From: Desulfobacterales bacterium
Lineage (GTDB): Bacteria > Desulfobacterota > Desulfobacteria > Desulfobacterales > DAOWNP01
Direction of reading: 5' to 3'
Assembly (NCBI GenBank): GCA_030149595.1
Contig: JASFBI010000129.1
Coordinates: 1-6,126 of the forward strand
Length of the DNA: 6,126 bases
Below are positions 1 to 5,507 of the stretch, piece after piece; within the stretch, counting starts at the first letter, position 1; each line of letters opens with the position of its first letter. The notes beneath the pieces are model-generated. The model searched no databases. It was given only the letters and a program-made list of their open reading frames with translations, and was not told the origin of the DNA. A program made the translations under genes and the position numbers.

Positions 1-117
1 CTTAATTTCCTTACCAATTTGTAACAAATTTTCCATAACTATCATATCCTTTCCAGGAGAGACATACATAACATACATACCAGATTTATCTGCCATAACG
101 AAAGTTGAAACTCTCAT
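1..117 (-). CDS. N-terminal fragment of an unrecognised protein, cut by the window edge
   Basis: An open frame of 39 codons runs from an ATG at 117 leftward off the window with no stop. The peptide begins MRVSTFVMADKSGMYVMYVS and continues with a P-G-K-D-M stretch and a short amphipathic segment. I do not recognise the family. An in-frame stop lies at 142-144, so the start must fall between 141 and the window edge. The ATG at 117 lacks a clear Shine-Dalgarno sequence. The ATG at 96 (giving MADKSG...) is a plausible alternative, with only a weak AGAG placed 14 nt ahead of it. The gene is divergent from the UbiD-family gene and about 200 bp from it. The visible part has no signal peptide or membrane segment. 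It may be a real gene or a decayed one, because too little is visible to decide. Confidence 0.45.
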   Translation of the reverse strand, partial: MRVSTFVMADKSGMYVMYVSPGKDMIVMENLLQIGKEIK

Positions 118-185
118 GATTACAGTCTGTTGGACGGAGTTTCATATAAAATTAAGAAACAAAGTTTAAAATTTTAAAAATACAG

Positions 186-191
186 ATTATA
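186..191 (-). promoter_or_regulatory. Possible -10 box for the leftward gene
   Basis: The minus strand reads a perfect TATAAT here, about 70 nt ahead of the ATG at 117. No convincing -35 hexamer lies 16-18 bp upstream, and the region is so AT-rich that chance matches are expected. Weak candidate only. Confidence 0.2.
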
Positions 192-252
192 CTATTAGTA
201 AAAAAAATATTCTGATAAAACTTGATACTTCTAAGTAATTAAATTATTTTTC

Positions 253-296
253 TTGATATGGTTTTTGTTCGGACATTAAATACTGAAAAATAGAAT
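253..296 (+). promoter_or_regulatory. Candidate promoter region of the UbiD-family gene
   Basis: Two overlapping readings are possible. One is TTGATA (253-258) with TAAATA (277-282) at 18 bp. The other is a poor -35 TTCGGA (268-273) with a good -10 TAGAAT (291-296) at 17 bp. Either would give a short leader before the ATG at 317. A GGGTG-containing ribosome binding sequence sits at 299-305, 11 nt before that ATG. The AT-rich background makes the choice uncertain. Confidence 0.25.
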
Positions 297-316
297 ATAA
301 GGGTGCTAATTAAATT

Positions 317-2161
317 ATGATTTATAAAAGCATGAAAGAGTGTGTAGATGACCTTGAAAAAAATAACCATCTTATCAGAATTAAAGATCTGGTAGATCCT
401 GACCTTGAAATGGCTGAAATTCACCGCAGAGTTTTTGATGCAAAAGGTCCTGCTATTTTATTTGAAAATATTAAAAACACCAGTTTTCCTGCTGTATCAA
501 ACCTTTTCGGAACTCTGAAAAGAAGCAGATTTATATTCAGATCAACACTAAAAAGAGTAGCAAATCTTATTGCACTTAAAGCAGACCCTTTAAAAATTTT
601 AACAAATCCCTCAAAGCTTTTATACTCTTTTATGGCTCTATCAACCAGCCTTCCCAAAAAGATAACCACAGGCCCTGTGTTGTTTAATAAAACAACAATT
701 GATAAACTTCCCATGATAAAATGCTGGCCAGATGATGGAGGCGCATTTATTCTTTTACCACAGGTTTACTCAGAAGACCCTGTTGACAAAAAAATATTTG
801 GATCAAATTTAGGCATGTACAGAATTCAAATTTCAGGAAATCAGTATAAAACAAATCAGGAGATTGGACTTCATTATCAAATAAAAAGAGATATAGCCTA
901 TCATCATGCAAAAGCCATAAAAAATAATATTCCCCTTAAAGTGAGTATTTTTGCAGGAGGTCCTCCAGCTCATACTTTTGCAGCTGTTATGCCTCTTCCT
1001 GAAGAATTGCCTGAAATAGCTTTTGCCGGAGCTTTTTCAGGAAAAAGATTCAGATATATAAAAAAAAAAGGATTCACCATCTCAGCTGATGCTGATTTTT
1101 GTATTACAGGAACAGTTGCTTTAAATAAAACCATGCCTGAAGGTCCTTTTGGTGACCATTTAGGATATTACAGCTTGAAACATGAATTCCCATATATTAA
1201 TGTAGATTCGGTTTATCACAAAAAAGATGCTATATGGCCATTTACAGTAGTCGGCCAGCCTCCCCAGGAAGATACATCCTTTGGCAGCCTTATTCACGAA
1301 ATAATAAAACCTGTTGTCCCTGTCGAATTACCCGGCCTTGACTCCATGCATGCTGTGGATGCAGCAGGAGTCCACCCGCTTCTTTTAGCAATAGGAAGAG
1401 AGAGTTATGTACCTTTTGGTGTCAGAAAACCAAAAGAACTTTTACAGATTGCAAACTCTATACTAGGATTTGGCCAGTGTTCCCTTGCAAAATACCTTTT
1501 TATTGTGGCAAAAGAAGATAATCCAGACTTAGACATAACTAATGTAGAAGATTTTTTTATACACCTTTTTGAACGTATTAACTTTGAAAGAGATCTGCAT
1601 TTTCAGACAAAAACAACCATAGATACCTTAGATTATTCTGGAGAAAATCTCAATGAAGGATCTAAACTATTTATTACAGTCTGCGGAGAAAAAAGAAGAA
1701 CTCTTGCAAACAAGTTACCCCCTGACCTGACTTTACCAACAGGATTTATAAACCCAGGAATTACCATACCAGGAGTAATGACAGTAACAGGACCAAAATT
1801 TACCTATCCAATACAAAAATCATCAGAAATACCAGAAGATATAATTACTTTTTTAAATCACTTTAATAAAAATAATAACCTAAACAATATAGCCCTGATA
1901 GTAATTGTTGATGACAGCAGGTTTGTTCAAAGAAATCTAAATAGTTTTTTATGGGTAACATTTACCAGATCAAATCCATCCCATGATATATACGGAATAA
2001 ATAGTTTTATAAAATTTAAACATTTTGGATGCAAAGGTCCTTTTATCATTGATGCCAGATTAAAACCTCATCATGCCCCACCCCTTTTAAAAGATCCTAA
2101 AACAACAAAAAAAGTAGACGCTCTTGGGAAAAAAGGAGGAAGTCTTTACAAAATAATTTAA
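317..2161 (+). CDS. ubiD: UbiD-family prenylated-FMN-dependent decarboxylase (long, about 600-residue type)
   Basis: This 614-residue cytoplasmic enzyme belongs to the UbiD family, which removes or adds carboxyl groups on aromatic or unsaturated acids using prenylated FMN made by UbiX. Visible key residues are the N164-LGMYR-R169 motif (cofactor and metal binding), H186 in an LHYQ motif, E233 in PEELPEIAFAGAF, and E275 and D280 in EGPFGDHLGYY. These correspond to the family's Arg-Glu-Glu/Asp catalytic set and its Asn-His-Glu metal ligands. Asp at the last position matches the E. coli UbiD style. At 614 residues it is longer than E. coli UbiD (about 497). The extra length includes a C-terminal region, as in the long forms annotated as menaquinone biosynthesis decarboxylases in epsilon- and deltaproteobacteria. 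Decarboxylation of a naphthoate-type quinone precursor is therefore the likely role, by inference. No ubiX or other quinone gene is in the window. It appears monocistronic and converges on the next gene with a 36-bp gap. Confidence 0.9.
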   Translation: MIYKSMKECVDDLEKNNHLIRIKDLVDPDLEMAEIHRRVFDAKGPAILFENIKNTSFPAVSNLFGTLKRSRFIFRSTLKRVANLIALKADPLKILTNPSKLLYSFMALSTSLPKKITTGPVLFNKTTIDKLPMIKCWPDDGGAFILLPQVYSEDPVDKKIFGSNLGMYRIQISGNQYKTNQEIGLHYQIKRDIAYHHAKAIKNNIPLKVSIFAGGPPAHTFAAVMPLPEELPEIAFAGAFSGKRFRYIKKKGFTISADADFCITGTVALNKTMPEGPFGDHLGYYSLKHEFPYINVDSVYHKKDAIWPFTVVGQPPQEDTSFGSLIHEIIKPVVPVELPGLDSMHAVDAAGVHPLLLAIGRESYVPFGVRKPKELLQIANSILGFGQCSLAKYLFIVAKEDNPDLDITNVEDFFIHLFERINFERDLHFQTKTTIDTLDYSGENLNEGSKLFITVCGEKRRTLANKLPPDLTLPTGFINPGITIPGVMTVTGPKFTYPIQKSSEIPEDIITFLNHFNKNNNLNNIALIVIVDDSRFVQRNLNSFLWVTFTRSNPSHDIYGINSFIKFKHFGCKGPFIIDARLKPHHAPPLLKDPKTTKKVDALGKKGGSLYKII

Positions 2162-2197
2162 CAAAATTTTCCTAAGAAAGCAGAGGGAAAAGGAGCA

Positions 2198-2965
2198 TTA
2201 AATAAATCTTTTATTATTTCTTATATTAAAAAGCTGCCCTTTATGAATAAAATTCGATAATTTTATTTTATCAGCTTTTCTAATTTTAATTATTTGAGTT
2301 CCTATCAGCATATCGTCTCCATTTCGCTGAATTTTTTTTCTCATAACTTTAACTGCGATTGTTATTATATCATACTCAACACTCTCATCATTATTCAAAT
2401 AGAGTTTAGTTACAAATATATCTCCTACTTTTACCTTAACCATTGTATTAGAAGAGTTACCTTTTGGTTTAAAAAATATAAAACCAATTCCTGTAAGTGA
2501 TATATTCAAAATTTTAAAATAATCTAAAGATTTGAACTGAGCTGTTTTAAAAGCTATAATACCAGATGGAATAAATTTGCCTATCGGCTCCAGCCTGTAT
2601 GCATGCCTCATATTAATATTTTTTAAAGGCAAAGAGTAAGAAATTAACAAAGCTTTCTCAAAAACATTATTTGATAGTTTATACTTTTCAATAAATTTCT
2701 TTATATTGCAGGAAAGACCGCTTCTTCCATAGCTGAATTCACCTTTCATATCAGATTTATCAAGAGCTGTAATGTGCATTGTTTTATATTTATAATTTTT
2801 AGTAATATACGGCAGGTTTGTCTGGGAGATTATAATTTGCATCTTCTCTATAAATATATCATAAATTATAGCTTCTTTCACTTTAACAAAATCGCCATCC
2901 AAGTCAAAAACAAGTCCAACTTTAGTACCAGCTTTCAATATTGTATCTATTTTTATATTATCCAT
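2198..2965 (-). CDS. Two-domain PilZ protein, YcgR-like, probable c-di-GMP receptor
   Basis: This 255-residue protein has an N-terminal beta-rich domain (about residues 5-110) that resembles the YcgR-type N-terminal domain, followed by a C-terminal PilZ domain (about 118-245). The PilZ c-di-GMP signature is intact: R120-HAY-R124 (RxxxR), then N154-I-S156-LT-G159 ([D/N]xSxxG) 30 residues later. An IGTQ segment near 221-224 fits the last PilZ strand. YcgR-like proteins bind c-di-GMP and act on flagellar motors or other surface machinery, so the target here is unknown. No signal peptide or membrane helix is visible. A GGAG sequence lies 16 nt upstream of the ATG, rather far for a Shine-Dalgarno, so initiation may be weak. 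The gene converges on the UbiD-family gene and diverges from a second PilZ gene. Its codons are heavily biased to Ile, Lys and Asn, in keeping with the AT-rich genome. Confidence 0.8.
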   Translation of the reverse strand: MDNIKIDTILKAGTKVGLVFDLDGDFVKVKEAIIYDIFIEKMQIIISQTNLPYITKNYKYKTMHITALDKSDMKGEFSYGRSGLSCNIKKFIEKYKLSNNVFEKALLISYSLPLKNINMRHAYRLEPIGKFIPSGIIAFKTAQFKSLDYFKILNISLTGIGFIFFKPKGNSSNTMVKVKVGDIFVTKLYLNNDESVEYDIITIAVKVMRKKIQRNGDDMLIGTQIIKIRKADKIKLSNFIHKGQLFNIRNNKRFI

Positions 2966-3141
2966 AAATTATATTAAATAACTCCATAAATCAAAGAGAG
3001 TATAAATCGTAAACGTATAGATCTATTTTGGAAAACCATACAACTGCTTTTCTATAAACCTGTTTTTTTATCTGGATTTAATATCAATATACTTTATAAA
3101 AAAAGGGAATAGCTTCTTTATAATAAACTATTTATATTTTT

Positions 3142-3294
3142 TTTAAACCCTTTATATGAAAAAATAGAGATTATTAAGATTATAAAAATCACGTTAAAGG
3201 ATAATTCTTATTTCGTTTTTTGTGTACTTATATAAACATAGATGTTTAGAAGTAGGAATAAAATTATTTAAACCCTCAGTCATTTTATATGAAA
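3142..3294 (+). repeat. Composite direct repeat TTTAAACCCT...TTTATATGAAA
   Basis: TTTAAACCCT occurs at 3142-3151 and 3267-3276. Each copy is followed by TTTATATGAAA, at 3151-3161 and 3284-3294. The two parts abut in the first copy and are 7 nt apart in the second. A further TTTATATGAAA lies on the minus strand at 140-150. Single AT-rich 11-mers recur by chance here. The paired arrangement is what makes this worth recording. No function is assigned. Confidence 0.35.
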
Positions 3295-3337
3295 GAACGT
3301 AAAATTAAAATGTCTCTTTCACGATTTGTTGTAGCAC

Positions 3338-3360
3338 GATCTGAATGAAAAATCCAGATC
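3338..3360. repeat. Short inverted repeat GATCTG / CAGATC
   Basis: A perfect 6-bp dyad (3338-3343 with 3355-3360) with an 11-nt spacer. No T-run follows on either strand, so it is not a standard terminator. It could be an operator or simply chance. Confidence 0.35.
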
Positions 3361-3372
3361 AGCTCCATGCCC

Positions 3373-3399
3373 GTTAGTTTAAAAAAAAAATTAACTAAC
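3373..3399. repeat. Inverted repeat GTTAGTT / AACTAAC around an A-tract
   Basis: A perfect 7-bp stem (3373-3379 with 3393-3399) encloses a run of ten A residues. It lies 20 bp upstream of the -35 box at 3420. There is no following T-run in the rightward sense. A rigid A-tract flanked by a dyad just upstream of a strong promoter could be a protein-binding or UP-like element, which is an inference. Confidence 0.4.
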
Positions 3400-3419
3400 A
3401 AAATATTTTCTATCTGTTG

Positions 3420-3447
3420 TTGACATAAATACTCTCCATGTTATTAT
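3420..3447 (+). promoter_or_regulatory. Strong sigma-70 type promoter, extended -10
   Basis: A perfect -35 TTGACA (3420-3425), a 16-bp spacer, and -10 TATTAT (3442-3447, one mismatch to TATAAT) preceded by TGt, which is the extended -10 element. It is the closest match to consensus in the window and predicts a rightward start near 3454. The first gene downstream is the small PilZ gene at 3811, so the transcript would either have a leader of about 355 nt or be a separate small RNA. Confidence 0.55.
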
Positions 3448-3526
3448 ATGGATAATTCCTGCTTATCTTTATTATTCAAAAAAATTAAATAATAAAATTC
3501 AGATATTGTAAATGTTTATAATACTT

Positions 3527-3627
3527 GGAGACCTTTGAACAACTCCTATTTTAATGAATCTATCTATTCTAACATATTGGTTTTGTTAGAGACCAATTTT
3601 GAGAATTGCTATTATTCAGAGGTCTTT
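3527..3627. repeat. About 100-bp element with imperfect terminal inverted repeats
   Basis: AGACCTTTGAACAA (3529-3542) and the complement of 3612-3625 (AGACCTCTGAATAA) match at 12 of 14 positions. They bound a 97-bp AT-rich segment without coding capacity. This is the architecture of a miniature inverted-repeat element, and the GAGACCTTTG-like end resembles termini of some IS5-group elements as I remember them. No clear target-site duplication is visible. The same bases would form the main stem of the proposed RNA. Confidence 0.35.
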
Positions 3628-3799
3628 CAATAACGTTCCCCTCAGCCACAGCTGAGACCAATCCTCTATGTAACTATAAAATATATTGGGGGAAATAATT
3701 TAGTTAATTAGAAGCATTATATAATCAGGCTTTACTCTTAAAATCAATATGGATTGAATTCAAAACATTCCCTCTTACACTTTGCAGCAAGACTTAATA

Positions 3800-3804
3800 A
3801 AGGA
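3800..3804 (+). promoter_or_regulatory. Ribosome binding site that decides the PilZ start
   Basis: AAGGA lies 6 nt before the ATG at 3811. The in-frame ATG at 3754 has no such sequence, so 3811 is the preferred start. Confidence 0.7.
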
Positions 3805-3810
3805 AAAATA

Positions 3811-4185
3811 ATGATCAACAACACAAAAAATAAAAGAAAATTTAAACGCTACAAAGCAAAGCCAGGTGCATATGCTTTAATAAGACCAAAATGCGGAAAA
3901 TTAGGACAAATTCTTGAAATAAGCAGAAAAGGACTCTCTTTTTCATATATTGAAAATACCGACAACATTCCCAATAATCCCATATTAGATATTCTTTTTA
4001 TACACAATGAATTCTATATAGACAAAATTTTATTCACACCTGTTTTTGATTACATTCTTCCTAAACAATTCCCAACCAGCATGCTGAATATGAGAAAACA
4101 AGGACTTAGGTTCGATAATCTATCATCTTCAGATAAAAATAAAATCAATTATTTTATAAAAAAATATACTTCCTGCAAGGTTTAA
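3811..4185 (+). CDS. Small single-domain PilZ protein
   Basis: From the preferred ATG this is a 124-residue soluble protein consisting of little more than one PilZ domain. The frame is open from an ATG at 3754, but the first 19 residues of that version precede the ribosome binding site and do not look like part of the domain. R9-KFK-R13 gives the RxxxR motif. The second motif reads E36-I-S38-RK-G41, with Glu where c-di-GMP binders usually have Asp or Asn. Later strands and a C-terminal helix (MRKQGLRF, then DKNKINYFIKKY) resemble small PilZ proteins common in deltaproteobacteria. It may bind c-di-GMP or be a degenerate adaptor. It lacks the N-terminal domain of the other PilZ protein in this window and is not an obvious duplicate of it. 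It is transcribed alone, probably from the promoter at 3420, and converges on mltG with a gap of 117 bp that shows no clear terminator. Confidence 0.75.
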   Translation: MINNTKNKRKFKRYKAKPGAYALIRPKCGKLGQILEISRKGLSFSYIENTDNIPNNPILDILFIHNEFYIDKILFTPVFDYILPKQFPTSMLNMRKQGLRFDNLSSSDKNKINYFIKKYTSCKV

Positions 4186-4302
4186 CCCATAATTAAATCA
4201 GCTACGCTTGTTTAAAAAATTTATAAATTGAAAAACGGACAAAAATCCAAAATATCAAAATTCATAAAGACCAAAAACTAAAGCTTGAAAATACATTAAT
4301 TC

Positions 4303-5316
4303 CTACCTTTTTTGTTTTCTTTTCTGATATTTCTTTACTGCTCTGTTATGTTCTTTTAAAGTAGTTGAAAAATAATGGGATTTATCTCCTTTTGCCACAA
4401 AAAAGAGATAATGAGTTTTATCTGGATAAAGAGCTGCCATAATAGCCTCTTTTCCTGGATTTGCTATGGGACCTGGAGGAAGCCCTTTTATTTTATAAGT
4501 ATTATAAGGTGTTACTGTTTGCAAATGTTTTTTTGTAATATTACCATCAAAATCTTTAATACCGTATATTACCGTAGGATCTGTCTCAAGACGCATTTTT
4601 TTTTTTAATCTACTGTGAAAAACCGATGAAATTTTTCCCCGCTCTTTTGCAGCTGCTGTCTCTTTTTCTATGATTGAAGCAAGAGTTATTATCTCATGTG
4701 TATTAAAACCAAGCTTTTTAGCTCTTTTTTTACACTCTTTTGTAAATATTTTTTTAAACCTGTTTACAAAAATTGAAATCATTTTTTCATTTGATATGCT
4801 TTTATTAAAAAAATAAGTGTCAGGAAAAAGATATCCTTCAAATGTATCTGCAGAAAATCCCATTTTTTTTACAAGTAGTGGGTTTCTTGCATCCTGCAAA
4901 AACTCACTGTTTCTATCAAAACCTGTTTTTTTTACAAGTTTTGATATCTGCTTTATTGTATAACCTTCAGGTATTGTAACCCTGTAAACCTTTGCTTTTC
5001 CCGATGATAGAATATCAAGAATCTGAACCGGAGACATTCCAGATGATAAAAAATATTCCCCTGCTTTTACTCTTACATCGAACCCCTTTATCCTTGCAAA
5101 AATAATAAATCTGGTTTTATCATAAATTATTCTATTTTTTTCAAGCAGCCCTGCAATTTCATCAAAAGATTTCCCCTTTGAAATATTAATTATTTTTTTT
5201 ACAGGATTTTTTTTTTCTGCTTTTTGACTATAATTTAAAATATTTATATACAAAAAACAAAAACCCACAATAAAAATTGCAGAAGCTGTTAAGGTTAAAA
5301 TAATAAATTTTTTCAA
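4303..5316 (-). CDS. mltG: Endolytic murein transglycosylase MltG
   Basis: This 337-residue inner-membrane enzyme cleaves nascent peptidoglycan glycan strands in the periplasm and is thought to terminate their elongation. A short basic N-terminus and one membrane helix (about residues 4-27) anchor it. A LysM-like subdomain follows (about 42-105, including VKAGEY), then the YceG/MltG catalytic domain. The catalytic Glu is E217 in LASIIEKET, equivalent to E218 of E. coli. Other family blocks are LETDPTVIYG (243-252), YNTY with GLPPGPIANPG (271-288) and HYFSTTLKEHN (314-324). The length is normal. The start codon is TTG: an in-frame stop lies 6 nt upstream (5323-5325), and the next ATG (M94) would remove the membrane anchor and LysM-like part. 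AGAGA at 5326-5330 gives a ribosome binding site 9 nt before the TTG. It lies downstream of dnaK but probably has its own promoter. Confidence 0.93.
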   Translation of the reverse strand: MKKFIILTLTASAIFIVGFCFLYINILNYSQKAEKKNPVKKIINISKGKSFDEIAGLLEKNRIIYDKTRFIIFARIKGFDVRVKAGEYFLSSGMSPVQILDILSSGKAKVYRVTIPEGYTIKQISKLVKKTGFDRNSEFLQDARNPLLVKKMGFSADTFEGYLFPDTYFFNKSISNEKMISIFVNRFKKIFTKECKKRAKKLGFNTHEIITLASIIEKETAAAKERGKISSVFHSRLKKKMRLETDPTVIYGIKDFDGNITKKHLQTVTPYNTYKIKGLPPGPIANPGKEAIMAALYPDKTHYLFFVAKGDKSHYFSTTLKEHNRAVKKYQKRKQKR

Positions 5317-5353
5317 ATTTCTTTATCTCTTTTAGGGTTGATTTTACTTTTAA

Positions 5354-5382
5354 ACTGTACACAGACTATGGAGCCTGTCCAA
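5354..5382 (-). promoter_or_regulatory. Candidate mltG promoter with overlapping dyads
   Basis: On the minus strand, TTGGAC (5382-5377) and TACAGT (5359-5354) are 17 bp apart, predicting a start about 30 nt before the mltG TTG. Two CTGT/ACAG dyads overlap it: 5355-5364 (2-nt spacer) on the -10 and 5375-5388 (6-nt spacer) on the -35. Their centres are 22 bp apart, close to two helical turns, as expected for an operator pair. The hexamers match consensus only moderately. Confidence 0.35.
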
Positions 5383-5429
5383 CAACAGATATGATACTCT
5401 GTGAATACTTACAATCCATAAAACAGATC

Positions 5430-5472
5430 AAGCCAGGAACATATACAATTTAAATACATACATTCCCGGCTC
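5430..5472 (-). terminator. Probable dnaK transcription terminator
   Basis: On the minus strand, GAGCCGGGAA (5472-5463) pairs with TTCCTGGCTT (5439-5430), 10 bp with two G-U pairs. The stem can extend further into the loop by mixed A-U and G-U pairs. A short T-rich run (GTTTTAT) follows within about 10 nt. It lies 36 nt past the dnaK stop, so it would separate dnaK from mltG. The T-tract is weak, so termination could be partial. Confidence 0.45.
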
Positions 5473-5507
5473 ATAAATATTAAAACTTATTTTTTTATCT
5501 GCTGTAC

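Larger units (their letters stand above)
2966..3419. other. AT-rich intergenic DNA without a supported gene
   Basis: About 450 bp between the minus-strand PilZ gene and the rightward promoter at 3420. Frames are broken by frequent stops. The longest ATG-led plus-strand run near its right end (3289-3348, 19 codons plus stop) has no ribosome binding site. It should contain the promoter of the YcgR-like gene, but I could not choose a convincing one. The only structure seen is a pair of direct repeats and two inverted repeats, listed separately. Confidence 0.6.
3454..3810 (+). ncRNA. Candidate structured leader or small RNA ahead of the small PilZ gene
   Basis: This stretch follows the promoter at 3420-3447 and has no supported gene. 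In the plus-strand RNA, 3527-3539 can pair with 3615-3627 (13 bp including G-U pairs), followed by a mismatch and 2 more pairs. Inside it, TCTAACA (3568-3574) pairs with TGTTAGA (3584-3590), or alternatively ATTGGT (3576-3581) pairs with ACCAAT (3592-3597). Then CTCAGC (3641-3646) pairs with GCTGAG (3651-3656) across a CACA loop. AGACC occurs three times (3529, 3590, 3655) against one AGGTCT (3620-3625), so alternative pairings exist. It matches no RNA family I recognise, and it lacks the c-di-GMP-I (GEMM) riboswitch core. No T-run marks an internal terminator. A decayed mobile element is an alternative explanation. Confidence 0.3.

Noticed and set aside
127..144. Similarity of CTGTTGGAC here to the CTGTTGTTGGAC of the mltG promoter region
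   Set aside because: Only a short shared core with no matching promoter spacing or flanks, so chance is the simpler explanation.
421..714. 97-residue minus-strand open frame within the UbiD-family gene
   Set aside because: Shadow frame. The plus-strand frame carries the conserved enzyme sequence.
3289..3348. Small plus-strand ORF of 19 codons ending just before a hairpin
   Set aside because: No ribosome binding site, no recognisable peptide, and short ATG-led frames are expected by chance. Its stop lies inside the GATCTG/CAGATC dyad, which is not a terminator.
3373..3399. Rho-independent terminator
   Set aside because: The stem has a run of A in its loop and no T-run after it on either strand, so it is not a standard terminator.
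3554..3589. Possible 11-residue leader peptide (attenuation-type) overlapping the inner hairpin
   Set aside because: No Shine-Dalgarno before the ATG, no run of regulatory codons, and no terminator hairpin with a T-run downstream.
3754..3810. N-terminal extension of the small PilZ protein to the ATG at 3754
   Set aside because: There is no ribosome binding site before 3754, the added residues are outside the PilZ fold, and AAGGA is well placed for the ATG at 3811.
3454..3810. c-di-GMP riboswitch controlling the PilZ gene
   Set aside because: An attractive idea given the gene, but the conserved GEMM-I core sequences are not seen.
4375..4608. Plus-strand open frame across the 3' part of mltG
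   Set aside because: Antisense shadow of conserved MltG motifs, with Cys, Phe and Ile-rich content typical of a reversed lysine-rich gene.
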